This document shows positions 9,007 through 17,964 of a stretch of DNA of 64,000 bases, in pieces. Every line of letters begins with the position of its first letter. Position 1 is the stretch's first letter. Source of the stretch: JALEFZ01 sp038527485 (GTDB taxonomy: Bacteria; Bacteroidota; Bacteroidia; J057); contig JBCBFT010000003.1 of the NCBI GenBank assembly GCA_038527485.1, forward strand, positions 74,492 to 138,491, read 5' to 3'. The notes under the pieces are model-generated. The model saw only the letters and a list, made by a program, of their open reading frames with translations. It searched no databases and was not told the DNA's origin. The translations under genes were made by a program, and so were the position numbers.

Positions 9007-9907
9007 AAGCAAAAATATGGACCGCCGTACGAAAGGTTCGGGCGTGTGCCTCAACTGTATCAGCCACTCTTTCTGAATATCCTCCTCCTATACATATAGC
9101 GAGGGGGATTTGGTGTTGATAAGCAGTCTCCAATACAAAAGCATCTCGCTGTTGGCAGCCTCTATGTGTCAGATTGAGCTTGCCGAGTTTGTCTGTAGCC
9201 AGTACATCTACCCCTGCTTGATAAAGGATGAAATCGGGCATGTGTTGATCAATCAGCTTGGGCAATGTCTCGCGAAGCAATGCGAGATAGGTTGGGTCCT
9301 CAGTAAAGGTATCTAGGGGAATGTCGAGATCCGATACTTCTTTTCGCAGCGGATAGTTTTGTGCCCCATGCATACTGAATGTAAAGATTCGGGAGTCATC
9401 TGCACACATTTTGGCCGTACCATTTCCCTGATGTACATCTAGGTCTACGATGAGAATTCTTTTGGCGTGTTTGTGAAAGAGTAAATGCTTGGCAGTGATA
9501 ACCAAATCATTGAGTAGGCAAAAACCTTCTCCATGTCCTTCGTAGGCGTGGTGGGTACCCCCTGCGATATTTCCTGCTACTCCATATTCGAGTGCATGTA
9601 GGGCAGCTCCAAGCGTGCCCTGACAAGACCGGCGAGAGCGATCGACCAGCTCCGCTGATTGGGGGAAACCGATTTTGCGCACAGCACGTGGATCTAGCGT
9701 CAGCTGCGTGAAGTGTGACCAATAACTTCTATCGTGTACACGTAAAACTTCCTCCTCCGATATGGGCGTTGCCTCCTCCAACTGATCTTCCGTTAGTGTG
9801 CCTTCGTACAGAAGTTGTTCTCGGATCAGCTGATACTTTTGTATGGGAAATCGATGGCCGTCGGGCAAGCGTGGAACAAATCGGTCGGAGTGGAAAATTT
9901 TCATCAT
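9005..9907 (-). CDS. Histone deacetylase-like / acetoin-utilisation (AcuC-like) family amidohydrolase
   Basis: Zinc-dependent deacetylase of the class II HDAC/AcuC/acetylpolyamine amidohydrolase superfamily. Catalytic His pair is at residues 119-120 in GGTHHAYEG. Zinc ligands fit Asp157 and His159 in DLDVHQGNGT and Asp239 in GVDVLATDKLG. FSMHGAQNYP near 177 and GGGYS near 274 are also family motifs. The protein is 300 residues, full length for the bacterial branch. Substrate could be an acetylated lysine or a small acetylated amine; sequence does not decide. The stop codon TAG lies inside the terminal inverted repeat of the dispersed element next to it, so the mRNA probably ends in that element's hairpin. 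Start may be Met1 or Met2. Confidence 0.9.
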   Translation of the reverse strand: MMKIFHSDRFVPRLPDGHRFPIQKYQLIREQLLYEGTLTEDQLEEATPISEEEVLRVHDRSYWSHFTQLTLDPRAVRKIGFPQSAELVDRSRRSCQGTLGAALHALEYGVAGNIAGGTHHAYEGHGEGFCLLNDLVITAKHLLFHKHAKRILIVDLDVHQGNGTAKMCADDSRIFTFSMHGAQNYPLRKEVSDLDIPLDTFTEDPTYLALLRETLPKLIDQHMPDFILYQAGVDVLATDKLGKLNLTHRGCQQRDAFVLETAYQHQIPLAICIGGGYSERVADTVEAHARTFRTAVHIFA

Positions 9908-10079
9908 AGGATGAACGCGAGGAGAGGCAGAAGGTTTTGAGATCTTGGTTGAGAGAGGACAAGTTACCTAATAATCCCTTGATCATGATGTGATTGGCGA
10001 TCAACTCTTTAGTCTAGGTACTTATATCTGAAATTTTTCATTTGATCAAGCTTGTGTATATTGAAACAAATCGCATAGA

Positions 10080-10661
10080 ATGAAGCTACTACGTGCAATC
10101 ATAAGACTACTGGATCGAGGATTGGCTGTCGCATTTGCTCTGATTTTTGTACAAATCCCCGTAAGCATGGATTTGTATGAGCAAGTCTTGGTGGAGGCGA
10201 AAGACAGAGTCAAGCCGATATATGAGGATGTAGAATTTCGGGCGCTGAATGAAAATTTTGCGGATAAAGACGAGTATCTCGATGAACTGGCACGTGAAGC
10301 AGCGAATCCAGATAGTGTGCAACTCGTGCGCAATTCTGTCCATAGGTACGAAGAGTATATAGATGCGATTGCTACGCTGGAAGCACATGAATTTTGGGAG
10401 CGGCCTTGGTACATATTCAAAGTATACCGAAGTACCATCTGGCAATCTGTGGATTACACGCCTGGAATTATATGGACATGGGAGGGCTTGGCCTATGCGG
10501 GCTTAGGCATTTTGGTATATAGCCTATTGTTGTTGCTTTTGTGGCGAATCGTAGGAGGAAAACCGCGCAAACAACCTATTACCTCCTCGCAGAGTTCTGG
10601 AACCCACACCCCTACATCCCAAGCAGATAATCTCATAGATCCAACGGCGAGTCAAGGATGA
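10080..10661 (+). CDS. DUF2937-like membrane protein
   Basis: A 193-residue protein with an N-terminal membrane segment (about residues 12-28, GLAVAFALIFVQIPV), a central soluble region of about 100 residues predicted helical and rich in Glu and Arg, and a second membrane segment (about residues 140-160). The order membrane segment, Gln-Ile-Pro, helical domain with a Trp-rich WERPWYIFKVY, then YTPGIIWTWEGLAYAGLG and a second membrane segment matches the DUF2937 pattern as I know it. Function of that family is unknown. The C-terminal 25 residues are Ser/Thr/Gln-rich and look disordered. The VanZ-like gene follows 56 bp downstream on the same strand. Confidence 0.65.
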   Translation: MKLLRAIIRLLDRGLAVAFALIFVQIPVSMDLYEQVLVEAKDRVKPIYEDVEFRALNENFADKDEYLDELAREAANPDSVQLVRNSVHRYEEYIDAIATLEAHEFWERPWYIFKVYRSTIWQSVDYTPGIIWTWEGLAYAGLGILVYSLLLLLLWRIVGGKPRKQPITSSQSSGTHTPTSQADNLIDPTASQG

Positions 10662-10717
10662 AGGCCCTATAATGCTTTGGACTTTGAGTTTTGGAAATAG
10701 ATCGATTTCTTGCTTCC

Positions 10718-11200
10718 ATGTCTGAGCTCGATGAAGTTTCTATTTCGCCCGCTCTCTGGAAAAAACCTTTTTTATCTCATTGGTTGCCACTCATCCTTTG
10801 GATGGGGGTGATTTTCTATTTATCAGATCAAGACAAGAACCAGACGGTACAGACCAGTGGATTCGTCCTTTGGCTGTTATCTTTTTTGCCTTTAGATCCT
10901 GAATGGCTCACGAGTCCAGCATTCAAGGTATTTGTGCGGAAGAGTGCGCACATGACCGAATATTTTTTCCTGTACCTTTGGGCGTTTCGACTACTCAATT
11001 GGTATCAACCCTTCCAAATTGCTTGGAACTGGGCAGCTTTTTTATCCATCGCCTACGCCATGACAGATGAGTTTCACCAGACTTTTGTGCCAGGGAGAGG
11101 TGCGAGTATTCGAGATGTAGGCGTAGACAGTCTAGGTGTCTGCTTAGGAATGATCATTATTTGGGTATTTTTGAGACCCTCTAGGGCAAAAATTACGTAG
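10718..11200 (+). CDS. VanZ-like family protein
   Basis: Small membrane protein with four hydrophobic segments. The VanZ-like signature is visible: LILWMGVIFYLSDQ at the N-terminus, VFVRKSAHMTEYFFLYLWAFRLL in the middle with the conserved Lys-x-x-His and Glu-Tyr, and AYAMTDEFHQTFVPGRGASIRDVGVDSLG, where the conserved Asp-Glu-x-His-Gln and Arg-x-x-Asp are present. VanZ family members include a teicoplanin resistance protein, but most are house genes of unknown role; nothing here points to glycopeptide resistance. The ATG at 10718 is preferred; a TTG at 10691 would add nine residues. Confidence 0.88.
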   Translation: MSELDEVSISPALWKKPFLSHWLPLILWMGVIFYLSDQDKNQTVQTSGFVLWLLSFLPLDPEWLTSPAFKVFVRKSAHMTEYFFLYLWAFRLLNWYQPFQIAWNWAAFLSIAYAMTDEFHQTFVPGRGASIRDVGVDSLGVCLGMIIIWVFLRPSRAKIT

Positions 11201-11271
11201 AAGATATAAAAGAAAGTGTATGTGGAAAGGATCTGTCACATCCATAATCTTCCATAATTAATTAATTCTTT

Positions 11272-11279
11272 TACCTTTG
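11272..11279 (+). promoter_or_regulatory. Possible Bacteroidota -7 box upstream of odhB
   Basis: TACCTTTG fits the Bacteroidota -7 consensus TAnnTTTG and lies 67 bp before the odhB ATG. No good TTG is found at the -33 distance, so this rests on the -7 box alone. Confidence 0.4.
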
Positions 11280-11346
11280 TATATATCCGCCTATACGCCT
11301 ACTGAGCGCATTTTTTAGGAACACACAAATATAATCTTCGCTTCCC

Positions 11347-12588
11347 ATGATAGAAGTAATTGTACCGAGCCCAGGTGAATCGATCACTGAAGTCGAAATC
11401 GAAGCCTGGTTGGTCAAAACGGGAGACATCGTCGAGATGGATGATGAGCTCGCCGAAATCAATTCTGATAAAGCCACTCTGACTGTCAATGCAGAGTCAG
11501 GAGGAAAAATTGAAATTTTGGTAGAGGAAGGAGAAACTGTAGAGGTCGGTCAAGTCATCGCAAAGATCGATACAGCTGCTGCAGGTGCTGCTGCTCCCGC
11601 CAAAGAGACACCCGCCCCTTCGGCCCAGCCTGAGACTACCTCCGCACCTGCTGCTTCCAACGGCAATGCTGCTGGACATCCATCAGTTTCTGCTCAGAAG
11701 ATGATGGATGAAAAGGGAATTCCTGCAGGTCAAGTCCAAGGAACAGGCCGTGGAGGGCGCATCACCAAGACAGATGTCATTCAGGCCAGTAAAAATGTGG
11801 CTGCACCTGCCGCCAAACCAGCACCCGCAGAACCCAAGAAGGAGAAGCGTCCCATCCCCGCGATGCCCGTCGTGAATGGAGGAGCTGAGCGCACGCAATC
11901 TCGTGAGAAGATGAGCTCCTTGCGTCGTGCGATTGCTGATCGTCTGGTCTCCGTGAAGAATGAGACGGCGATGCTGACTACGTTCAATGAGGTGGATCTT
12001 TATGAGATCAAGAAGCTGAGGGCTTCCTACAAAGAAAAATTCAAGGAAACACATGGCGTAGGCTTGGGCTTTATGTCCTTCTTCACCAAGGCAGTGACGA
12101 TGGCACTGATGGAGTTTCCAGGAGTGAATGCACAGATTGATGGCAAAGAAATCATTTACCACAATTATACAGATGTAGGGATCGCTGTCTCTACCCCGCG
12201 TGGATTGGTAGTACCTGTGATTCGCGACGCACATTTGATGTCTTTGAAGCAGATTGAGCAATCGGTTCTACACTATGCGCTGAAAGCACGTGAAAATAAG
12301 GTGACCATCGAGGACATGACAGGTGGTACATTTACCATCACAAATGGAGGTGTATTTGGATCGATGCTTTCTACACCCATCATCAATCCTCCGCAATCTG
12401 CGATCTTAGGTATGCACAACATCGTAGAGCGTCCTGTAGCGATCAAAGGTGAAGTCAAAATCCGTCCCATCATGTATGTGGCCCTTTCTTATGATCACCG
12501 CATCATCGATGGCAAAGAAGCTGTGAGCTTCCTCTACCGTGTGAAGGAGCGCTTGGAAGATCCTTCTCGCATGTTGCTGGAAGTATAA
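11347..12588 (+). CDS. odhB: 2-oxoglutarate dehydrogenase E2, dihydrolipoyl succinyltransferase
   Basis: E2 core of the 2-oxoglutarate dehydrogenase complex; it transfers the succinyl group from lipoyl to CoA in the TCA cycle. One lipoyl domain covers residues 1-78, with the lipoylated Lys in EINSDKATLTV near residue 42. An Ala/Pro-rich linker follows, then the peripheral subunit-binding domain at about 110-145 (HPSVSAQKMMDEKGIPAGQVQGTGRGGRI written in part), a second Ala/Pro/Lys linker and the catalytic domain from about 190. The active-site motif SYDHRIIDGKEAV is near residue 380. The NEVDLYEIKKLR segment favours succinyl rather than acetyl transfer, and a single lipoyl domain agrees. Its E1 partner is at 46864-49626 and LipA at 16878. 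A strong terminator follows. Confidence 0.93.
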   Translation: MIEVIVPSPGESITEVEIEAWLVKTGDIVEMDDELAEINSDKATLTVNAESGGKIEILVEEGETVEVGQVIAKIDTAAAGAAAPAKETPAPSAQPETTSAPAASNGNAAGHPSVSAQKMMDEKGIPAGQVQGTGRGGRITKTDVIQASKNVAAPAAKPAPAEPKKEKRPIPAMPVVNGGAERTQSREKMSSLRRAIADRLVSVKNETAMLTTFNEVDLYEIKKLRASYKEKFKETHGVGLGFMSFFTKAVTMALMEFPGVNAQIDGKEIIYHNYTDVGIAVSTPRGLVVPVIRDAHLMSLKQIEQSVLHYALKARENKVTIEDMTGGTFTITNGGVFGSMLSTPIINPPQSAILGMHNIVERPVAIKGEVKIRPIMYVALSYDHRIIDGKEAVSFLYRVKERLEDPSRMLLEV

Positions 12589-12613
12589 GATAAGAGAGAT
12601 CCTAAGAACCGAG

Positions 12614-12652
12614 AACCGAGGATTGAGACTGATGATGTCTCGATTCTCGGTT
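12614..12652 (+). terminator. Intrinsic terminator after odhB
   Basis: A 16-bp stem, AACCGAGGATTGAGAC against GTCTCGATTCTCGGTT with two G-T pairs and a 7-base loop, ends in TTTT. It lies 26 bp after the odhB stop and 16 bp before the end of the convergent DUF2461 gene. Confidence 0.85.
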
Positions 12653-12668
12653 TTCTACTCTTTAAGTC

Positions 12669-13349
12669 TTACTCATATAGCGGACGACCATCTAGGTCTG
12701 TCGTCAAGATTTCTGACATATAATCGAAGAAAGGAAGAATTGCGACGTAGGTATCTACGACATGATCTAGGAATGCTTCGCTCACAACTTCTTTATCTGA
12801 AAAAGGTCTCCGTAAAATAAACTGCTTGTATCTCAGCAGATCAATGGCAGGATGATCTTTTTTGTAGCCCTTAGGAGCTGTTTTGACTTGCTCACCTGAA
12901 AGCCCACCAAATAGCTCGATCGCTTTCTGCCCCTTGACGATGCGACGGAGTGCCGTCGGGTCCTGTGCTATTTGGGTGCGTATCAATTTCATGTCCTCTT
13001 TATTGGGACCAAAAAATCCCCCGCCTACTTCACTTTTTCCATCGGGCTGGATAGAAAAATAGTAGCTGCCCCTCCTCAGAGCCGATGCGCGTTTGATGCC
13101 TCCTCCCCAGTATTTTTTATAGGGTGTTTTATCCTTAGAAAATCGGACGTCACGATAGATTCGGTAGATCCGCATTTTCTCCAGTACATCGTGCTCGCTC
13201 AACCGATACATGAGTTCATCGGCAAAGTCTTTCATATTAACCAAAGCGTCTTCATAGGTAGCTCTATGAGCCTGAAACCAGTCGCGATTGTTGTTGGCGG
13301 TCAGGAGACGGAGAAAATCAAGGGTATGGGGAGAAATGGTAGGATTCAA
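12669..13349 (-). CDS. DUF2461 family protein
   Basis: A 226-residue protein of the DUF2461/TIGR02453 family. Diagnostic segments are the N-terminal LDFLRLLTANNNRDWFQAHRATYE, the middle RIYRDVRFSKDKTPYKKYWGG, and the C-terminal YKKDHPAIDLLRYKQFILRR. The family is widespread in bacteria and has no established function. Charged and aromatic residues in the conserved NRDWF and DVRFSKDKTPYK motifs suggest a ligand or nucleic-acid site, but that is inference. It is convergent with odhB and lies about 135 bp downstream of ndk on the same strand, with a terminator in between, so it is probably transcribed on its own. Confidence 0.9.
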   Translation of the reverse strand: MNPTISPHTLDFLRLLTANNNRDWFQAHRATYEDALVNMKDFADELMYRLSEHDVLEKMRIYRIYRDVRFSKDKTPYKKYWGGGIKRASALRRGSYYFSIQPDGKSEVGGGFFGPNKEDMKLIRTQIAQDPTALRRIVKGQKAIELFGGLSGEQVKTAPKGYKKDHPAIDLLRYKQFILRRPFSDKEVVSEAFLDHVVDTYVAILPFFDYMSEILTTDLDGRPLYE

Positions 13350-13413
13350 ATGGGACAGTTAGCTAGAGTACGTGATCATCAAATTTGGAACATAGGAGTG
13401 AGAAAACAAAACA

Positions 13414-13433
13414 CCCTAGGCGATGACCTAGGG
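13414..13433 (-). terminator. Terminator after ndk
   Basis: CCCTAGG, a 6-base loop, then CCTAGGG form a perfect 7-bp stem. Read on the minus strand it is followed by GTGTTTTGTTTTC, a T-rich tail. It is 52 bp beyond the ndk stop. Confidence 0.75.
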
Positions 13434-13485
13434 CGATGGTATGAGAAGTCAAGCGACACAGCGTTCGATGACTATTTTCTCTTTA

Positions 13486-13908
13486 TTATCCGACGATCTC
13501 CGTCTCGCTGAAGAAGAAGAAAGCTTCACGCTTGGCATTCTCATCAGAGTCAGAACCGTGGATGGCGTTGCGTCCGATGCTTTCTGCATAGAGGGCACGG
13601 ATGGTCCCTTCAGCAGCTTCTGAGGGATTGGTTGCACCGATCAGGGTACGGAAGTCTACAACTGCGTTGTCTTTCTCCAGTACCATAGGTACACAAGGCC
13701 CACTCGTCATGAATGAGACTAGCTCCCCGTAGAACGGACGCTCTTTATGAACTTCGTAGAATGCCCCTGCTTCGCGTTCGCTGAGGTGCATCAGCTTCAT
13801 GGCCTTTACTTTGAAGCCAGCTGAAATAATCTGATCAATGATTTTACCCGAATGTCCATTTGCTACGGCATCAGGCTTGATGATGGTCAATGTCATGTTT
13901 CCTGCCAT
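13486..13908 (-). CDS. ndk: Nucleoside-diphosphate kinase
   Basis: Transfers the gamma-phosphate from ATP to nucleoside diphosphates, keeping NTP and dNTP pools balanced in the cytoplasm. The catalytic His is at residue 117 in the signature NAIHGSDS; ATP-binding Lys11 is in TIIKPDAV. The 140-residue length is normal. Met1-Ala-Gly-Asn-Met could also start at Met5, four codons in; both are compatible with the family. The upstream 320 bp are shared with the divergent NrnA-like gene. A hairpin terminator follows. Confidence 0.97.
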   Translation of the reverse strand: MAGNMTLTIIKPDAVANGHSGKIIDQIISAGFKVKAMKLMHLSEREAGAFYEVHKERPFYGELVSFMTSGPCVPMVLEKDNAVVDFRTLIGATNPSEAAEGTIRALYAESIGRNAIHGSDSDENAKREAFFFFSETEIVG

Positions 13909-14228
13909 GATAGGATATTATATGAAGTGTTGAATGATTAATCGAATGAATGAAGCCCATGTGTTCATCAATGAGGAGATAGGACTTCCTTTACTGCCTA
14001 GTCTGGATAATTCCTCAGTAGAAAGTTTATAGTTTTTTCTTTTCTACAAAGAACAAAAGCCTCATTTTGTTTTCTCTATAGGCTGAATATCAGGGATAAA
14101 AGTCTACTTTTTCTCTTTGGGCACAAACATAGAACAACATAGGAGAGAATGCAATTTTATGATTGAAATTCAATTCATAAATTCGCCATTCAAATCATGT
14201 CCCTTTGAGGGACTAGGAGAAGAAACAC
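13909..14228. other. Intergenic region between divergent ndk and NrnA-like genes
   Basis: This 320-bp AT-rich stretch must carry both promoters. I see no convincing TAnnTTTG box, no repeat and no RNA-like hairpin, apart from poly-T tracts around 14030-14045. Confidence 0.6.
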
Positions 14229-15257
14229 ATGAATAATAATAACATTTCTGAACTGAAGGAGATGCTGGCTAAGCCTCAAAGGATAGCCATTACTATGCAC
14301 CAGAAACCTGACGGTGACGCCATCGGTTCGGCACTGGGGCTGTATCATTTTTTGAAGGGCGAAGGACACCGCGTAGATGTGGTCGCGCCCACGGATTTTC
14401 CCGAGAATCTCAAATGGATACCTGGAGCTAATCAAGTCTTGATTGGCCCTAATGATACCGACCGTGCAAAATGGATTTTTGACGGAGCCGATCTGATCTT
14501 TTGCTTGGACTTCAATGCCCTCCATCGTATCAATGAATTTAAACCAGTGGTAGAAGACAGCATGGGTAAAAAAATCATGATTGATCACCACCTCGATCCC
14601 GCAGGTTTTGAAGATTTGGCTTTCTGGGATCCAGAAGCGTCCTCAACTGCTGAATTGGTCTATCGTTTGATCTCAGAGCTGGGTAAGAAGGACCAGATCA
14701 CCAAAGAAATGGGAGATGCCCTCTACACAGGTATCATGACAGATACAGGATCGTTTCGATTTACCAATACCTCTCCTGCTGTTCACCGCATCATCGCACA
14801 CCTTATGGAAGTTGGAGTGGACGTGACATTTATCCACGACGCCCTATTTAATAATTCTTCTGTAGATCGACTCAAGTTCATTGGTCACAGCCTTGGCAAC
14901 TGTCTGCATGTATTTCCTGACTATCATGCGGCTTACATCAAACTAGACAGAGAGGTCTTTAAGCGTTTCAACCTTCGTCCTGGGGATACCGAAGGACTGG
15001 TCAGCTATACACTGAGCATCAAAAATATCTACTTGGGAGTGCTGATCACTACACAGGATGACATTGTGAAGTTGAGTTTTAGAAGTCGGTCGGGAGTTTC
15101 CTCGGTTACATTTGCTCAAGAGTTCAATGGCGGGGGACACTTTTATGCAGCAGGTGGTCGAACAAAGGAGAGCCTAGAACAAGTAGAAGCGCGTCTACAA
15201 AGTTTGTTTGAGACACATAAAGAGATGCTGAAAGGTGTAGAGACAGAGCGTGTATAA
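14229..15257 (+). CDS. DHH/DHHA1 phosphoesterase, NrnA-like (nanoRNase/pAp phosphatase)
   Basis: This DHH-family enzyme is predicted to degrade 2-5 nt RNA to mononucleotides and to hydrolyse pAp to AMP. The metal-binding motifs are QKPDGDAIGS at residues 25-34, LDFN near 93 and IDHHLDP at 118-124, giving the DHH triad. TGIMTDTGSFRF near 170 is motif IV. The C-terminal DHHA1 domain carries GGGHFYAAGG near residue 307. The 342-residue length is usual for NrnA-type proteins. It is followed 88 bp later by an FKBP lipoprotein gene on the same strand. Substrate preference among oligoribonucleotides, pAp and cyclic dinucleotide products cannot be read from sequence. Confidence 0.9.
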   Translation: MNNNNISELKEMLAKPQRIAITMHQKPDGDAIGSALGLYHFLKGEGHRVDVVAPTDFPENLKWIPGANQVLIGPNDTDRAKWIFDGADLIFCLDFNALHRINEFKPVVEDSMGKKIMIDHHLDPAGFEDLAFWDPEASSTAELVYRLISELGKKDQITKEMGDALYTGIMTDTGSFRFTNTSPAVHRIIAHLMEVGVDVTFIHDALFNNSSVDRLKFIGHSLGNCLHVFPDYHAAYIKLDREVFKRFNLRPGDTEGLVSYTLSIKNIYLGVLITTQDDIVKLSFRSRSGVSSVTFAQEFNGGGHFYAAGGRTKESLEQVEARLQSLFETHKEMLKGVETERV

Positions 15258-15345
15258 TGTGCTTCCATGACTGAATCTGGGAGATTTACATCGTCAAATA
15301 ACTGAAAGAAATACATTGATTAGTTTCATATAAAGCATGTGCACA

Positions 15346-15837
15346 ATGAAATCTATTGCTTTTTTGATCGTTGGAATGGCTTTTTTGCTGAGCTGTAACT
15401 CTAGCTCTAAGCCCAATCCCAATGCGCAGGGTGTGCCTGCTCCTACAGCAGAAGCTCCAGCGCCCGCTTCTAATTTGCAACCCCCTTATCCGATTGCGGA
15501 CAGTAGCAACTTCCTCAATGTCCAGGGAATGAAAATCTACATTGTAGAGGAAGGAAAAGGTGCTAAACCTAGACCAGGTAGTCACGTGATCATCAACTAC
15601 AGAGGGACATTGATGGATGGGACGGTATTTGACGAATCTTTTAGTCAGGGCACAGTGAAGGATTTTTCCTTGGGGAATCTGATTCGCGGATGGCAAATAG
15701 GCCTTACGCAGGTCCCTACAGGCTCAAAAGTCAAACTGATCATTCCCCCTGAACTAGGATATGGTGCATCAGATCGGCCCAATATTCCAGGTAATTCCAC
15801 CCTGATTTTTGACATAGACCTCATCAGTAGTTATTGA
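15346..15837 (+). CDS. FKBP-type peptidyl-prolyl cis-trans isomerase, lipoprotein
   Basis: A lipoprotein signal peptide (MKSIAFLIVGMAFLLSC) ends in the lipobox LLSC, so the mature protein should be acylated on Cys and held in the inner or outer membrane facing the periplasm. A Ser/Pro/Ala-rich linker follows. The FKBP domain occupies about residues 70-163: GAKPRPGSHVIINYRGTL, DGTVFDESF, RGWQIGLTQVPTGSK, IIPPELGYG and STLIFDIDLI are all standard FKBP segments with the aromatic active-site residues kept. The probable role is folding of exported proteins. A start at 15337 (MCTMKS) is possible but places a Cys in the n-region, so I prefer 15346. Confidence 0.92.
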   Translation: MKSIAFLIVGMAFLLSCNSSSKPNPNAQGVPAPTAEAPAPASNLQPPYPIADSSNFLNVQGMKIYIVEEGKGAKPRPGSHVIINYRGTLMDGTVFDESFSQGTVKDFSLGNLIRGWQIGLTQVPTGSKVKLIIPPELGYGASDRPNIPGNSTLIFDIDLISSY

Positions 15838-16052
15838 TACCTTTCTTTTGTGGAAGGGAAATGACTTAGACCTTTGGGATATGTCAAGCGAAGGCACCTG
15901 TTGATGGATAAGACTAGTGGATGAACCCTCCTACAGTAAAGAGAAAGTAAAACTGTATAAATACATCATTTACTATCATATATATATGTATATTTATGCA
16001 GGTAGCATGATGGTCTGCCACCCTTTTGTTTCTGAAAATCATCTGGAGTGAT

Positions 16053-16802
16053 ATGAGGATGTATATCAAGTTATGGTTGGTCTCTTTGGGGTTTATCTGC
16101 TGGGGCGTACAAAGCACCTTGGCGCAATCCAGTATAGAAGCGTCAGCAGAAAAGGTCTACACAAGATCTTTTACCATTGGAATCATTTCTTCTAACCGGG
16201 GATACGGAATACAGGCGAATTATCTGAGAGGGGAAGGAGATCGCCAGCTTTATGTGGGCTTGGATACACGCTTGGTCAGGAGTTTATTTGAATCAAAAGC
16301 CAATCCTATTTTCCCTAATGATCTTCGCTACGTTTTTGGGAAACTCAACTACTTTTTTGTTTCTCGTCCAGAGATCGGGTTTTCCTATAAGTTTATTCCT
16401 CGCTCTGACTTAAACTTATTAGATGTACATGCTGGATTTGCTGTGGGACCTTCCATCGGGGTGACGAGTCCCTATTACATCCAAATATGTGATGGCTTGG
16501 CCAATCAGTCTTGCGCAGCGGTTCCTTTTGATCCAGATATTCATACGTTTCAAACTATAGGGGGACGTGCTTCATTTTTTGGAGGAGGATTTTCTCCTCG
16601 CTTTTATGCAGGTTTAGGTGGTAAACTCTTTGCGATACTAGATCTGGCAGGAAATGAAAGTTTTATTTCTGCTATTCGATTTGAGACTACTGCGGACCTA
16701 TTTTTGCAGAAAGTTCCGATCATGATGGAGTCCGAAAATTTGTCTAATCAACGAATTTTCCTTTCATTCAGCGCTTCATTTGTAATGGGAGGCAAATGGT
16801 AA
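16053..16802 (+). CDS. Putative outer-membrane protein with barrel-like C-terminal part
   Basis: The N-terminus has a signal peptide (MYIKLWLVSLGFICWGVQSTLA, cleaved near AQ). The rest, about 225 residues, has alternating hydrophobic and polar residues with many Tyr and Phe, and segments such as YVFGKLNYFFVSRPEIGFSY and FFGGGFSPRFYAGLGGKLF typical of small outer-membrane barrels. It ends with FSASFVMGGKW. Two Cys residues near 147-155 (QICDGLANQSC) may form a disulphide in an external loop. No enzyme motif is visible and I do not recognise the family. Starts at 16053 or 16059 (ATG) are equally good; a TTG at 16026 is less likely. Confidence 0.7.
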   Translation: MRMYIKLWLVSLGFICWGVQSTLAQSSIEASAEKVYTRSFTIGIISSNRGYGIQANYLRGEGDRQLYVGLDTRLVRSLFESKANPIFPNDLRYVFGKLNYFFVSRPEIGFSYKFIPRSDLNLLDVHAGFAVGPSIGVTSPYYIQICDGLANQSCAAVPFDPDIHTFQTIGGRASFFGGGFSPRFYAGLGGKLFAILDLAGNESFISAIRFETTADLFLQKVPIMMESENLSNQRIFLSFSASFVMGGKW

Positions 16803-16877
16803 GGAACATTTCTATTTCTTCCTGCGTTTATAGGTAAATTTATATGCTATCTTTTTTCATCTAAGAATCAATCAGCA

Positions 16878-17762
16878 ATGGCTGTAGTAATAGACAAAGA
16901 CCTCACAGCGAAAAACCTTCCTGGTAATGGCCCTCGCCCCAAGTGGTTGAGAGTTAAGCTCCCTTATGGAGAGAGCTACGCCAATGTGCGGTCCATCATC
17001 GATAAGGCAGAATTGCACACGGTATGTGAGAGTGCACGCTGTCCCAACATGGGGGAGTGCTGGGGAGCAGGTACGGCTACTTTTATGATCCTAGGAAATA
17101 CTTGTACGCGTTCCTGCTCTTTTTGTGCGGTCGCTACAGGCCGTCCAGATGCGCTCGATACGATGGAACCTCTTCGCGTCGCGAAAGCGATTAATCAGAT
17201 GGGAATCAAGCATGCCGTGATCACCTCTGTGAATCGGGATGAGCAGAAAGACCGCGGGATGAAAATCTGGGCAGATACCGTACGCTTGACGCGTAAGCAT
17301 GCGCCTGGCGTGACATTGGAGACCCTGATCCCTGATGTAAAAGCCAACTGGGAAGCTCTCGCCATGATTACAGAAGAGAACCCCGAGATTGTCTCACACA
17401 ACATGGAGACAGTCAAGAGACTCTATCGTCGCGTGAGACCTCAAGCAAAATATCTTCGTAGCTTAGAGCAAATCCAGCGCACAAAGGATGCTGGCTGCCG
17501 AACCAAGTCAGGTTTTATGGTAGGCTTAGGGGAGACAGTAGAAGAAGTGTATGAGATCATGCAAGACTTGCATGATCACGGATGTGATGTACTGACCATC
17601 GGACAGTATTTGCAACCAACCAAAATGCACCTACCTGTACATGAGTTTATTCATCCCGAGTTATTTGCTCATTATCAAAAGGTTGGGCTAGAGATCGGAC
17701 TCAAGTATGTAGAAAGTGGACCATTGGTTCGTTCTAGTTATCACAGTGAGCGCCATCTGTAG
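16878..17762 (+). CDS. lipA: Lipoyl synthase
   Basis: Radical-SAM enzyme that inserts two sulfur atoms into protein-bound octanoyl to make the lipoyl cofactor of OdhB and of glycine cleavage H protein. Both Fe-S cluster motifs are intact: Cys50, Cys55 and Cys61 in CESARCPNMGEC for the auxiliary cluster, and Cys76, Cys80 and Cys83 in CTRSCSFC for the radical-SAM cluster. The C-terminal RSSY motif that ligates the auxiliary cluster is near residues 285-288. Length 294 is normal. No octanoyltransferase gene is in the window. An intrinsic terminator follows 24 bp after the stop. Confidence 0.97.
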   Translation: MAVVIDKDLTAKNLPGNGPRPKWLRVKLPYGESYANVRSIIDKAELHTVCESARCPNMGECWGAGTATFMILGNTCTRSCSFCAVATGRPDALDTMEPLRVAKAINQMGIKHAVITSVNRDEQKDRGMKIWADTVRLTRKHAPGVTLETLIPDVKANWEALAMITEENPEIVSHNMETVKRLYRRVRPQAKYLRSLEQIQRTKDAGCRTKSGFMVGLGETVEEVYEIMQDLHDHGCDVLTIGQYLQPTKMHLPVHEFIHPELFAHYQKVGLEIGLKYVESGPLVRSSYHSERHL

Positions 17763-17785
17763 AGACGAGTCAAAAAATATAGAGG

Positions 17786-17819
17786 AGAGACGGTCAAATG
17801 GCTGTCTCTTTTTATTTTG
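17786..17819 (+). terminator. Intrinsic terminator after lipA
   Basis: AGAGACGG pairs with CTGTCTCT across an 8-base loop (one G-T pair), followed by a T-rich tract at 17809-17819. This fits rho-independent termination of lipA. Confidence 0.85.
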
Positions 17820-17964
17820 TGTAACTGGCAAAAAGATTTGATTATCTTCCTTATGGGAATAGCTGGTAATTTATAATACCAATTCTCTGTGAGGATAGGG
17901 GATAATTTTGTTTTGTTTTCTCGAAAATACTTATTTTACAAGAAGACCTTAAAAGAGAAACTGC

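Noticed and set aside
10691..10717. TTG start nine codons upstream of the VanZ-like gene
   Set aside because: The downstream ATG gives the family's usual N-terminus and TTG starts are rare here.
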